This document shows, piece after piece, positions 36,915 to 45,466 of a DNA stretch of 64,000 nucleotides (position 1 is its first letter; the number at the start of each line of letters is the position of its first letter). Under the pieces are notes generated by a model, which was not told where the DNA came from, did no database searches, and saw only the letters and a list, made by a program, of their open reading frames with translations. Both the position numbers and the translations under genes were made by a program. This DNA is from Spirosoma radiotolerans (GTDB lineage Bacteria; Bacteroidota; Bacteroidia; Cytophagales; Spirosomataceae). The DNA lies in contig NZ_CP010429.1 in assembly GCF_000974425.1 (NCBI RefSeq), positions 1,054,001 to 1,118,000 on the forward strand. Direction: 5' to 3'.

Positions 36915-39467
36915 ATGCTGAAATCAATTACCTGCCTGGCCATCGCATTGATTCCGATGGGGTACGCCGGGGCGCAGACCACCCCAAAGGCCGCTGATTC
37001 GAAACCATATGCTTTTACAAAAGGATTGGTTGCCTTAACCGGCAGCCGCTACGGACGGGAAGCCATTTATACCGATCCGCTGGCTTACCAACTGTACAGC
37101 GGGACGCTCAAACAACCCACAGAAGGAGCCGTTTTCGGTACTGATGAGCAGGGGGGCGGTATTAAATGGATGGCGGTAACGGCTGATAGCCTGAATCGGC
37201 TCCGGCTTCGGGGCGGATTCAGGGGCAATGGCGGGGCCCCCGCAGGCCCTGGCGTAGTGGCCGGTAGTTTGCGGGGTGGTATTGGTGGGGGCGGGGGCTA
37301 TACCTACCTCACATACCCATCAACGCGTGACCAGATCGCGTTGCTGACTATAAAAGGCAACAGCAACGTCTACGTAAACGGCGAGCTTCACATGGGCGAT
37401 GCCTATAGCATGGGATATCTGCACATTCCTGTCAAACTCAAAAGAGGGCTAAATGAGTTTTACGTGCGGGGCGTCATGATCACGGCGAACCTGTCATTTC
37501 CAGACAAACCCGCCCTGTTATCGACCGATGATCCAACGCTACCCAGCATCCGGTTAGGCGAATCGAATGCATCCCTTCAAGGGGCTATCGTTGTGATTAA
37601 CACATCGACAACATCCTTATCGGGTTTGCAGCTAACCAGTAAATTATCGGGGAAAACCCTGACCACAGCCGTTCCCGTCGTTCCGGCTTTGTCGAGCCGA
37701 AAAGTGGCATTTATGTTCGATGGGAGCGGCATCAGCACAAAAGGTACGCAATCCTGTGAACTGACCCTTACGCAGAAAGGAAAGTCACTCGATGCGGGTA
37801 CCGTTTCGATAGAGGCCGTTCCGGCTGGCGCATCGTATAGCCAGACGTTCGTTAGCCAGATTGATGGGAGTTTGCAATATTATGCCGTAACTCCTCAGTC
37901 GTCGGCAGGCACGGCTCCCTCGGCCTTGTTTTTGTCGGTACACGGGGCAGGCGTGGAGGCAAGTGGTCAGGCGAGGGCCTATAAAGCCAAAGACTGGGGA
38001 AATCTGGTGGCGGCTACCAATCGTCGGCCGCGCGGTTTCAACTGGGAAGACTGGGGCCGCATCGACGCGCTGGAGGTGTTAGCCATCGCCAAAAATCGTT
38101 TCAAACCCGACCCACAGCATGTGTATCTGACCGGCCACTCGATGGGTGGGCACGGCACCTGGTTCCTGGGCGCAACGTATCCCGACAAGTGGGCGGCTAT
38201 TGCGCCCTGCGCGGGGTACCCGACTTTGAAAGAGTACGGTTCTGCCGATGGAGTGATTCCAACTACCAGCAATGATCCACTCGAACAAATGCTGCTACGG
38301 GCTGGAAATCAGAGCGATGTACTAAAACTGACCAGCAACTACAAACCACTGGGAATTTATGTTTTGCATGGTGATGCCGACCGGACTGTACCCGTGACCT
38401 ACGCCCGACAGATGCGGAAGATCCTTGGCGAGTCGCAGCCCGACATGAGCTATTACGAATACCCCGGTGGCAGCCACTGGTTTGGCGATGAGAGCGTGGA
38501 CTGGAAACCGTTGTTCGACTTTTTCAAATGGCACAAGATTGCCGTCGATTCTACGGTGAACGACATTGATTTCACAACGGCTAATCCGGGTATTTCGTCG
38601 ACCTATCGCTGGGCGTCCATTGAACAGCAAATGAAGCCATTGCTCTATAGCCGGATGCAACTCAACCGCAACGGAAAAGCCATTACAGGGACCACCACGA
38701 ATGTGTCTCTTTTGAAACTGGCGCTGAACGAGTTTGCCGCCAAAACGCCACTAACCCTCACGCTGGACGGCACGCCGGCCATCGCCTACACGACGATAAG
38801 TGCTCAGGATACACTATTCCTTCGCCGGGAAAACGGGCAGTGGCAGCCGACGCAGCGACCCGATGCCGCTCAGAAAGGGCCGCATCGTAACGGTACGTTT
38901 AAAGAGGCTTTCAACAACCGAATGGTCTTCGTTTATGGCACCAGGGGCACCAAAGAGGAAAATGACCTGAACCTGCAGAAAGCCCGTTTCGATGCCGAAA
39001 CTTGGTATTATCGCGGAAATGGTGCCATCGACATCGTGGCCGATACCGATTATTCTTTGCCAACGTATGCTGGTCGGGGCGTAGTCCTGTTTGGAAACGC
39101 CACTAATAATGCCGCCTGGAAACAGCTGCTGGCCGATTGCCCGATCCAACTGGAGCGCAATCGTGTGCGGGCGGGCGATCAGCAGTGGCAGGGCGATGAC
39201 CTGGCTGCTTATTTCGTCTGGCCCATTAAAGGTTCTGCCACCACGTCGGTGGCGGTCATTGGCGGAACGGGCGTAAAAGGCATGCGGGCAGCTTTAGCCA
39301 ACCAGTATTTTGCCGGAGCCAGTGGTTTCCCGGACTTTATGATTTTCGGACTCGACATGGTCAGGACGGGTAGCAAGGGTGTCCGAATGGCGGGGTTCTT
39401 TGATAACAACTGGAAATTGACACCGGAGCAATACAGTGTTAATAGCCAGAAAAGTGGACGTGAATAA
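36915..39467 (+). CDS. Secreted alpha/beta-hydrolase (prolyl-oligopeptidase-like esterase)
   Basis: 850 residues. Signal peptide LIPMGYAGAQ. The N-terminal half is beta-rich and includes a glycine-rich stretch near 100-125 (GGIGGGGGYTYL). The hydrolase core has the nucleophile in YLTGHSMGGHGTWFLGATYPDKW, an Asp in VLHGDADRTVPVTYARQM and a His in YEYPGGSHWFGDES, a complete Ser-Asp-His set. The C-terminal 290 residues are a further domain of unknown role. Similar proteins act as carbohydrate esterases or peptidases; the substrate is not determined. It follows the fucosidase on the same strand. Confidence 0.85.
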   Translation: MLKSITCLAIALIPMGYAGAQTTPKAADSKPYAFTKGLVALTGSRYGREAIYTDPLAYQLYSGTLKQPTEGAVFGTDEQGGGIKWMAVTADSLNRLRLRGGFRGNGGAPAGPGVVAGSLRGGIGGGGGYTYLTYPSTRDQIALLTIKGNSNVYVNGELHMGDAYSMGYLHIPVKLKRGLNEFYVRGVMITANLSFPDKPALLSTDDPTLPSIRLGESNASLQGAIVVINTSTTSLSGLQLTSKLSGKTLTTAVPVVPALSSRKVAFMFDGSGISTKGTQSCELTLTQKGKSLDAGTVSIEAVPAGASYSQTFVSQIDGSLQYYAVTPQSSAGTAPSALFLSVHGAGVEASGQARAYKAKDWGNLVAATNRRPRGFNWEDWGRIDALEVLAIAKNRFKPDPQHVYLTGHSMGGHGTWFLGATYPDKWAAIAPCAGYPTLKEYGSADGVIPTTSNDPLEQMLLRAGNQSDVLKLTSNYKPLGIYVLHGDADRTVPVTYARQMRKILGESQPDMSYYEYPGGSHWFGDESVDWKPLFDFFKWHKIAVDSTVNDIDFTTANPGISSTYRWASIEQQMKPLLYSRMQLNRNGKAITGTTTNVSLLKLALNEFAAKTPLTLTLDGTPAIAYTTISAQDTLFLRRENGQWQPTQRPDAAQKGPHRNGTFKEAFNNRMVFVYGTRGTKEENDLNLQKARFDAETWYYRGNGAIDIVADTDYSLPTYAGRGVVLFGNATNNAAWKQLLADCPIQLERNRVRAGDQQWQGDDLAAYFVWPIKGSATTSVAVIGGTGVKGMRAALANQYFAGASGFPDFMIFGLDMVRTGSKGVRMAGFFDNNWKLTPEQYSVNSQKSGRE

Positions 39468-39500
39468 GCCTCTCTTATTAACAAGTTATTTTAACCGGAT

Positions 39501-39616
39501 GGTATTCCGTGGGGACATGTCCTATTCCGTGGTCCGTGTCCTCACGGATCACACATCCGGTAGGTAAAGCTGACTGGCGCGAATGTGGTCCGTGAGGACA
39601 CGGACCACGGAATACC
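39501..39616. repeat. Compound inverted repeat with two TGTCCTCA hairpins
   Basis: The outer arms GGTATTCCGTGG (39501-39512) and CCACGGAATACC (39605-39616) enclose two inner hairpins. One is GGTCCG-TGTCCTCA-CGGATC (39531-39550), and the other is its inverted counterpart at 39587-39606. It lies between the converging esterase and SMP-30 genes. The left side contains a partial extra copy of the arm. Confidence 0.8.
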
Positions 39617-39644
39617 AGCCTGTTAAATAAGAAATATAATCTTA

Positions 39645-40568
39645 TTATTTCTGGCGCATGGCCCACTCCTGGCCGGGGGCATCGACGCGGAAGGTTTCGA
39701 GGTTTCCCTGATCCTGTAAGGTGACATAGGCCGTTCGGCCATCTTTGCCGCCGAACGCAATGTTGGTCGGTTTTTTGCCAATTAGCTGAATCTCCTGAAG
39801 AACCTTGCCCGCTGGCGATAGTTTAACCACGGTGCCCTTCCCATAGCGGACAATGTATAGGTTTCCCTTCGTGTCGCACCGCATACCGTCCATGCCGAAA
39901 TCGGGGAACTCGATGAGCAGTCGCTTGTTGCTGACCTGCCCGCCGGCCGACAAATCATACGCCCATACTTTTCGTTGCACTGACTCATTGACGTACAGGC
40001 TTTTATTGTCCGGGCTGACGTCGATGCCGTTGGTAGTTCCCATGTTGGCCTCCAGCAGAGTCACCTTGCCGTCGGTATCAATACGCCAGATATTACCGGT
40101 ATTGTCTTTCCAGTTTGGGTCGCTGGCATACAGTCGGTCTTTGCTGTCGATAGCAATATCATTCGGCTGATTCATGCGCGGCTCATTGGCGAAAACACTG
40201 AGTTTTTTGGTGCCCATCACCACTTTCAGAATGTTGTGTTTCGGGTAATCGGCAATGAACATATCGCCCCGTTTGCTAAACCGAATTCCGTTGCCGATGC
40301 TTCCGTCTGGTAGCTCAACGAAGACGCTCGCCTTGCCATCGGGCGTTATCTGCCCAATGGTACCCTGCTTGCCAAAATTCACTGCGTATACCATGCCGGC
40401 CTTGTCGACGGCCGGGCCTTCCACTCCGGACGTAAAGCCGTTGGCCGGGGTAAAAATGCTTGATTTCACTACGTCGTCAACGATTGGCAGAAGAGTAGTT
40501 GCCGATACGGAAACGAGTCCGGCACCCGCCAGGGCCAGGCTGACAAAACGGTTTATTGGGATGAACAT
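39645..40568 (-). CDS. SMP-30/gluconolactonase-like propeller protein
   Basis: 307 residues. A hydrophobic signal-like N-terminus is followed by six-blade propeller sequence of the SMP-30/LRE family: GVEGPAVDKAGMVYAVNFG, NDIAIDSKDRLYASDPN, TNGIDVSPDNKSLYVNES, GMDGMRCDTKGNLYIVRYG. The Glu of GVEGP, the Asn of QPNDIA and TNGID, and the Asp of GMDGM correspond to the usual metal-site residues. Family members hydrolyse sugar lactones. It is the last gene of the ten-gene minus-strand run that contains a soluble sugar-dehydrogenase-like protein, so opening a lactone product is plausible. Confidence 0.85.
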   Translation of the reverse strand: MFIPINRFVSLALAGAGLVSVSATTLLPIVDDVVKSSIFTPANGFTSGVEGPAVDKAGMVYAVNFGKQGTIGQITPDGKASVFVELPDGSIGNGIRFSKRGDMFIADYPKHNILKVVMGTKKLSVFANEPRMNQPNDIAIDSKDRLYASDPNWKDNTGNIWRIDTDGKVTLLEANMGTTNGIDVSPDNKSLYVNESVQRKVWAYDLSAGGQVSNKRLLIEFPDFGMDGMRCDTKGNLYIVRYGKGTVVKLSPAGKVLQEIQLIGKKPTNIAFGGKDGRTAYVTLQDQGNLETFRVDAPGQEWAMRQK

Positions 40569-40643
40569 AACGTATGCGTAAGGGTATAAAACGGGCCAGA
40601 AATAATCCGGAATGGCAAAAGTAAGGAAAGATGGGCTTGTGTA

Positions 40644-41927
40644 CTACGAGCGCGGTTGCTGCGTCACCACCACGGGGTTGGCGATACCGTTGAGGTCATA
40701 CACGATTTTTCCTTTGCGGATGGTCATTTCACATTCCAGCTTTTGCTTGCCTTCAATTTTATGGCCGGTATAGTCGAAAAAGCCGAAATAGCCGGTATCC
40801 CGTACCTCAAATTTGCCTTCGTGCAGCTTTAAAATCGCCACATCGGCTACTGAGCCGACCGATAAGTGACCCAACTCGGGACGTCTGATCGCCTGGGCCG
40901 GACTCCAGGTGCTGGCCTTGATCACACTCTGGAGATTCATGCCCATCGCCATAAACTTCGACATCACATTGAGCATGTCTTTCATCGCGTTGTTCATGCT
41001 TCCGGTATGAATATCCGTGCTGATGGTGTTGGGATAAAAACCGCTTTTGATAGCCGGAATGGCCTGCGAAAACGCAAAGCTGATGCCCCCGTAACCTACA
41101 TCGAAGATGATTCCTTTTTTCTGGGCTTCCCACACAAACGGCTTTACTTTATTGGTCGTTACGTCCAGAATAGGCTCGCGGGTTTTCAACTGGCCGAAGC
41201 AATGGGTAAAAATATCGCCGGGGCGCAGGTGTTTCATGAACAACTCTTCGATGGACAGCGTGGGTGTGCTGCCGCCAAAGTCGATCATAACCGGTACGTT
41301 GGCCAGCTTCCCGGCCTCAACAGCACGGTTGGTGGGTGTCCAGTCGTAGCCGTTAAAATGGGCTAATTTGACACCCACAACGAACTCCGGGTATTTTTTG
41401 GCCATATCCGCCGTTTGCTGAGCGTCCATGTCATCGATGTTCTGTTCAAATTTGCCTCCCCGCATACCGCTGCCAACAATGTTGAGCAGGGACAACACCC
41501 GTGTCTGCGATAAGTCGATGGTTTGTTTTTTGAACGTCTCGAAATCGCGCCAGCCCGAGCAGCCCGCATCCACAATGGTCGTAACGCCGTTGCGAAACGT
41601 AAAGGCATCGGGAGGCAAGGCATTGGGGCCGTTACTGTACGTCTGGTCGAGGTTCGTACCGAAAAAGACGTGCGTATGCATGTCGATCAGGCCGGGCGTC
41701 ACATACAATCCCTTTGCATCGACCACCTGAATGGCTCCCTTGGGATCAATGGATTTGGCAACCTGGGCAATTTTTCCATCGGTAATGGCGATGTCCATAA
41801 TGCCGTCGATGTTGTTTTTCGGGTCGATCACATGCCCGCCTTTGATAACGACATTGTACGGTTGGGCCATGGCCAGTTGGCTCAACGCGCAGCAAAGGGA
41901 GAATAGGAGTAGGGTGATTTTTTTCAT
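40644..41927 (-). CDS. Exported amidohydrolase, EF_0837-like (module copy A)
   Basis: 427 residues from the ATG at 41927, giving the Sec signal MKKITLLLFSLCCALSQLAMAQ. It belongs to the amidohydrolase superfamily: metal motif IDMHTHVFFG (His84, His86), GVTTIVDAGCSGW, Lys in GVKLAHFNG, His in DIFTHCFG, Asp in TISTDIHTGS, and a C-terminal beta part. It follows the EF_0837/AHA_3915-type family, which is often encoded next to SelA-like PLP enzymes, as here. It is clearly paralogous to the protein at 45467-46708. It probably hydrolyses an N-acyl or cyclic amide substrate in the periplasm. Confidence 0.9.
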   Translation of the reverse strand: MKKITLLLFSLCCALSQLAMAQPYNVVIKGGHVIDPKNNIDGIMDIAITDGKIAQVAKSIDPKGAIQVVDAKGLYVTPGLIDMHTHVFFGTNLDQTYSNGPNALPPDAFTFRNGVTTIVDAGCSGWRDFETFKKQTIDLSQTRVLSLLNIVGSGMRGGKFEQNIDDMDAQQTADMAKKYPEFVVGVKLAHFNGYDWTPTNRAVEAGKLANVPVMIDFGGSTPTLSIEELFMKHLRPGDIFTHCFGQLKTREPILDVTTNKVKPFVWEAQKKGIIFDVGYGGISFAFSQAIPAIKSGFYPNTISTDIHTGSMNNAMKDMLNVMSKFMAMGMNLQSVIKASTWSPAQAIRRPELGHLSVGSVADVAILKLHEGKFEVRDTGYFGFFDYTGHKIEGKQKLECEMTIRKGKIVYDLNGIANPVVVTQQPRS

Positions 41928-41943
41928 GGTTGAGGGGATTTTC

Positions 41944-41970
41944 ATTCCTCCTTTGTCGGAATGACAAAAA
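41944..41970. repeat. Half element of the GTCATTCCGAC hairpin family
   Basis: Only the right arm is present: ATTCCTCC-TTT-GTCGGAATGACAAAA. It sits between the amidohydrolase and the broken PLP-enzyme gene. Full elements lie at 45354, 46726 and 48824. The missing left arm suggests decay or deletion at this site. Confidence 0.65.
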
Positions 41971-41977
41971 AGCTACG

Positions 41978-42738
41978 CTAAACAGCCGCTTTGGTTAGTT
42001 CTTCTTTAATGCGTTTGGCTACGATTTTTTCCTGTCCGGGCTTGAGCATCCAGACCGTTACGCCGATGTTGCTGGGGCCGCTGCCGCCCACTTCAATGGA
42101 AGGGTCGCCTTTACGCAGGGCTTCCTGTATCTCTTTGCTGAAGTCGGAATGTTGTGCTTCTTGCCCAGCGCTACCCATTCTTCGTGCATGATCTTGCCTT
42201 TATCAGCTTCGATGTGCAGGAAGTGCATGGGGGCCGTTTTTTTGTTGATGGCTTTCTCCACATCGGCGGCCGTTTCGACCACCACGATTTTGCAGCCTGT
42301 GTTGGTCAGCGCATGGTTATACACGATGTCGTGGGCTTTCTGGCAGATCACTTCGGTTTTCAGGCCGGTACCTTCCAGGTGGGGAAGCAGCTCCACTTTT
42401 TTCTGGTCCATGCCGGTCAGAATGCCCGCCAGGCCGAGGGTCATTCCCGAGAACGCGCCCGACGTAACAACGGCCGCTTCGGAGTGAACCATCTGGGCGA
42501 TTTTTGCGCCTACTTTATCCTGAATTTCATCCAGCACTTCGTCGTGCATCAGCGAGCCGGTCATGTAGATGAGCGTACCGGCCGCATTGATATACGTACG
42601 GATGCCAAATTCCTTGAATAAATCGCGCTTGGGAGCCGCCACCGGGGTTGCTTCCCACGATAGAGGAAGACCGCCAGCCAGACCACCTAAAATGGGGACG
42701 CTCGATAGGCGTCTGATGAGTTTTCGTCTGCTTAACAT
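41978..42738 (-). pseudogene. Broken SelA-like PLP enzyme (module copy A)
   Basis: Compared with the intact 407-residue paralogue at 46812-48035, the first 226-codon frame (42058-42738) matches up to HNIPT and then shifts frame. The matching C-terminus (SKEIQEALRKGDPSIEV... ELTKAAV) continues in another frame to 41978. About 142 residues are missing at the junction near 42141-42150, including the PLP lysine in SGGKAMRGPQ. A further 14 residues (equivalent to 76-89) are missing near the N-terminus. The twin-arginine start MLSRRKLIRRL is still visible. It cannot make an active PLP enzyme. Confidence 0.88.
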
Positions 42739-42766
42739 GGAGGAGAAGAACGGTTAAGAGTTTGCT

Positions 42767-42835
42767 GTGGTGTTGGTTTCTTAAAACCGACATAATTGCT
42801 GACGCGAACTGTCGGTTTTGAGAAACCAACACCAC
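42767..42835. repeat. REP/BIME-like element, GGTTT-AAACC arms
   Basis: The 26-nt arms (42767-42792 and 42810-42835) pair with one mismatch. Each arm is itself palindromic (GGTTTcttaAAACC and GGTTTtgagAAACC). The spacer TAATTGCTGACGCGAAC is nearly the same as that of the element at 42948-43018. Confidence 0.8.
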
Positions 42836-42847
42836 ACCTGTATCCTC

Positions 42848-42923
42848 GGTCTGTGTCCTCACAGACCGCCTTACCGGATAGCCAATCGGGCCGACTCACC
42901 AGCGGTCTGTGTCCTCACAGACC
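42848..42923. repeat. Two TGTCCTCA-loop hairpins
   Basis: Two identical palindromes GGTCTG-TGTCCTCA-CAGACC lie at 42848-42867 and 42904-42923, separated by 36 bp. They share the loop with hairpins at 39531, 39587, 56121, 56179 and 59930, whose stems differ. Confidence 0.8.
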
Positions 42924-42947
42924 AGGGATATGTGGCGGTTCTTCTAT

Positions 42948-43018
42948 GTGGTGTCGAGTCCTCAGACCCGACACCGATTGCTGACACGAGCCTGTCGGTT
43001 TCTCAAAACCGACACCAC
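42948..43018. repeat. REP/BIME-like element, second copy
   Basis: The outer arms GTGGTGTCG and CGACACCAC pair, with self-palindromic inner parts (GTCGAGTCCTCAGACCCGAC and GTCGGTTTCTCAAAACCGAC). The spacer ATTGCTGACACGAGC is conserved with the first copy. With the two preceding elements it fills the 302-bp gap between the broken PLP gene and RidA. Confidence 0.75.
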
Positions 43019-43040
43019 GGGCAATACCACCATACCACAC

Positions 43041-43517
43041 CTAGATATAGGCAATGCAATCCATTTCAACCAGCGAATCGCCCGGTACACCGCCATAAAC
43101 GGCGACCGTCGTCCGCACGGGTGGCTTGCTGCCAAATCGGCCTTTGTAGACCTCATTCATGCCTTTGTAGTCGTTCAGATCATGAAGGAATACACTTACT
43201 TTCAGGACCTTCTCCATCGACGAACCCGCTTTGATCAGTTCTTTCTCCAACTCCTTGAGCACTTCGTCGGTATGTACCTTAATGTCGCCCTCTTTGTGGT
43301 AGCCTTTGCCCGCTACGAAAACCAGATTGCCCAGCTTGGTTGAACCAGAGAAGAGCGGCACATCATCCTGCGTAACCACGTTAAAGACTTCTTTTTGGGC
43401 AGCGGGTTCGGCCGTTGAGTTGGTTGCAGTCATTGCTTTGCTGGCAGTGCTCAGCCCGACGATACCGGTTACAGAAGCGAAAAGGCGTTTAAGAATAGAA
43501 CGGCGTTGTGTTTCCAT
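43041..43517 (-). CDS. Exported RidA-family protein (module copy A)
   Basis: 158 residues from the ATG at 43517; longer in-frame starts run into the upstream gene. The twin-arginine signal METQRRSILKRLFASVTG is followed by a RidA/YjgF domain: GNLVFVAGKGYHKEGDI, TDEVLKELEKELIKAGSSMEKVLKVSVFLHDL, and the substrate-binding Arg and Glu in PPVRTTVAVYGGVPGDSLVEMDCIA. Cytoplasmic RidA hydrolyses reactive enamine/imine products of PLP enzymes; an exported form beside a PLP-enzyme gene is unusual. It starts 22 bp after the quinoprotein stop, so the two are co-transcribed. Confidence 0.9.
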   Translation of the reverse strand: METQRRSILKRLFASVTGIVGLSTASKAMTATNSTAEPAAQKEVFNVVTQDDVPLFSGSTKLGNLVFVAGKGYHKEGDIKVHTDEVLKELEKELIKAGSSMEKVLKVSVFLHDLNDYKGMNEVYKGRFGSKPPVRTTVAVYGGVPGDSLVEMDCIAYI

Positions 43518-43539
43518 GAGAAAATAAACGGATTGGTTG

Positions 43540-45333
43540 TTATCGTTTGGTTTTTGTTTTGCGTTTGGGGGCAGGGGCAGCTTCTTTATCGATAGCGACT
43601 CTAACTTCATTGACTTCCCCGGCGGTAATGGCATCGGCTGTGTTACCGAAGTTCTGCCGAATGTGCGTCAGCACTTCAGCCAGGTCTTCATCTTTCAGGA
43701 AGCTGTGCTGGGGCATGGCATTGTTGTACGATTGCCCTTTGACCTCAATGGGGCCTTCCAGTCCTTTGAGCAGCACCGTAATCAGTTTCTTTTTGTCGCC
43801 CGTTACCCACTCCGAACCAGCCAGGGGCGGGAATCGCTGCGAATCGCCCAGGCCGTTGCGCTGGTGGCAGGCCGAACAGTAAACGCCGTACACTTTGCCT
43901 CCGGCAACGGGTTTATCCCGGTCCAGATTATCGGTGATAATATCTGGATCGCGGATGTTCGACATCTTCTTACGGGCTTCCATCTGAGCCAGCTGGGCCG
44001 CCCCGAAAGTCTGCTTATTGCCTTTGTAAGTAACCCGCCAGATTTTCCCTTTCTCGGTTTCGGCAATGTACAACGAGCCGTCAGGCCCCATGGCAATGCC
44101 CATCGGCCGGTAAGCAGCATCGCTCACGTTCACAATGGGATCGACACCCGCAAAGCCATCGGCAAAGACCTCCCAATCAGTCGATAACGTGTTGGCTTTA
44201 GCCGGTACAAACCCAATGAAGTAACCTGCCTGCGGATACGGAGCGCGGTTTGTTGAGCCATGAAAGGCAATAAAGGCCCCGTTTTTATATCGTTCGGGGA
44301 AGCCATTTTTGGCGGCTGTACCTTGGTAAAACAGAATATCGTTAGGCGCCCAGTGGGCCGGAAAGCCGATCAACGGCTTTTCGTAGTCTCCACAACGGCC
44401 AACCGTTTTGCCGTCGCCACCGTATTCAGGGTTGAGCAGCTTTTTACCCTGTGCCTGATCGTAATAACAGTAAGGCCAGCCCCCATTCATCCCGTCTTTC
44501 ACCTGAAAAAGCTCTTCGGCGGGGAACACGGCACTTTGCCAGGGGGTGTATTTCTCGGCCCACAGCATCAGAAAATCATCGCGGCCGTGTTGGAGCGCAT
44601 ACAAACTATTGTTGACCGGGTTCCAGTCCATACCAACCACAGACCGCAAACCGGTGGCATACCGATAGCCATCTTTCTGCGTCTGCCCGTTCTTGTTGGC
44701 ATCGAATCGCCAGATGCCGCCATGATCTTCTAGCATCGGGCAGGGGTCAATACCCGCCATGTTGGGTGTCCGGTTTTTGGGTTGGCATCCGTTGGAAGCC
44801 GCCCCGAAGGCCACGTAGATATGCCCTTCGTTGTCGAAGGTGACGGGCTTGGCAATGTGTTCGTGCATGCCATGCTTGTGATCGTCGGTCAGGATCGTCT
44901 CCATAGGGCTGCTGGGAACCAGTTCGCCGGGCTTCAGTCGATAGCGAAAGACGTTCAGCTCCGAACTGAAATACAGATAGCCATTATAAATGCGCATGGC
45001 AGTCCCATAAGCCCGCTCGCGGCCCAGACCACCGAACGTCTTGATAATGTCGGCGCGGCCATCCCCGTTGGTATCCCGAAGCGCGATGACGGATTCGTTT
45101 TCGTTGCGGACAAACCGGGCTTTCACGTAAATGTCTCCGTTTTCGTTAACGGCCAAATGCCGGGCCCGGCCGGGCAGACTATCCACAACCACAGTTGCTT
45201 CAAAGCCTTCGGGTAGAAACAGGCCACCATTCTCATCCGTTTGAACGGGAAGCCCATTCTGGGTCGTTCGCTGCGTAAATCCGACAAAAGCTAGTAAGGC
45301 GAGAATGAGGCCTTTGATGTAAAATTTTGTCAT
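43540..45333 (-). CDS. Soluble quinoprotein (GSDH-like) fused to cytochrome c
   Basis: 597 residues. A signal peptide precedes a glucose/sorbosone-dehydrogenase-type propeller (about 40-460: FLPEGFEATVVVDSLPGRARHLAVNENG..., GLRSVVGMDWNPVNNSLYAL, GSLYIAETEKGKIWRV). A cytochrome c domain (about 485-565) follows, with haem motif CSACH and a probable distal Met in NNAMPQHSFL. The C-terminus is lysine-rich. Expected role: periplasmic oxidation of a sugar or polyol with electrons passed to its own haem. PQQ binding is a family inference. It lies between the two copies of the RidA module. Confidence 0.88.
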   Translation of the reverse strand: MTKFYIKGLILALLAFVGFTQRTTQNGLPVQTDENGGLFLPEGFEATVVVDSLPGRARHLAVNENGDIYVKARFVRNENESVIALRDTNGDGRADIIKTFGGLGRERAYGTAMRIYNGYLYFSSELNVFRYRLKPGELVPSSPMETILTDDHKHGMHEHIAKPVTFDNEGHIYVAFGAASNGCQPKNRTPNMAGIDPCPMLEDHGGIWRFDANKNGQTQKDGYRYATGLRSVVGMDWNPVNNSLYALQHGRDDFLMLWAEKYTPWQSAVFPAEELFQVKDGMNGGWPYCYYDQAQGKKLLNPEYGGDGKTVGRCGDYEKPLIGFPAHWAPNDILFYQGTAAKNGFPERYKNGAFIAFHGSTNRAPYPQAGYFIGFVPAKANTLSTDWEVFADGFAGVDPIVNVSDAAYRPMGIAMGPDGSLYIAETEKGKIWRVTYKGNKQTFGAAQLAQMEARKKMSNIRDPDIITDNLDRDKPVAGGKVYGVYCSACHQRNGLGDSQRFPPLAGSEWVTGDKKKLITVLLKGLEGPIEVKGQSYNNAMPQHSFLKDEDLAEVLTHIRQNFGNTADAITAGEVNEVRVAIDKEAAPAPKRKTKTKR

Positions 45334-45353
45334 CGGTTAGGGAAAGGGTTTTG

Positions 45354-45430
45354 TTTTTGTCATTCCGACGAAGGAGGAATCTTAAAATATCCTCTTACCG
45401 AAGATTCCTCCTTCGTCGGAATGACAAAAA
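45354..45430. repeat. GTCATTCCGAC hairpin, variant GAA
   Basis: A perfect 30-bp stem (45354-45383 with 45401-45430) around a 17-nt loop, with TTTTT and AAAAA ends. The variable core reads CGAC-GAA-GGAGG on the left and CCTCC-TTC-GTCG on the right. It sits in the gap between the amidohydrolase stop and the quinoprotein start, so it could attenuate or process the operon mRNA. Confidence 0.88.
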
Positions 45431-45466
45431 CACGCTTTGGTACAAGGTAAAGATTTGATTTATAAC

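Noticed and set aside
42739..43040. CRISPR array
   Set aside because: The repeats are palindromes in inverted pairs of several types, not regular direct repeats with unique spacers, and no cas gene is present.
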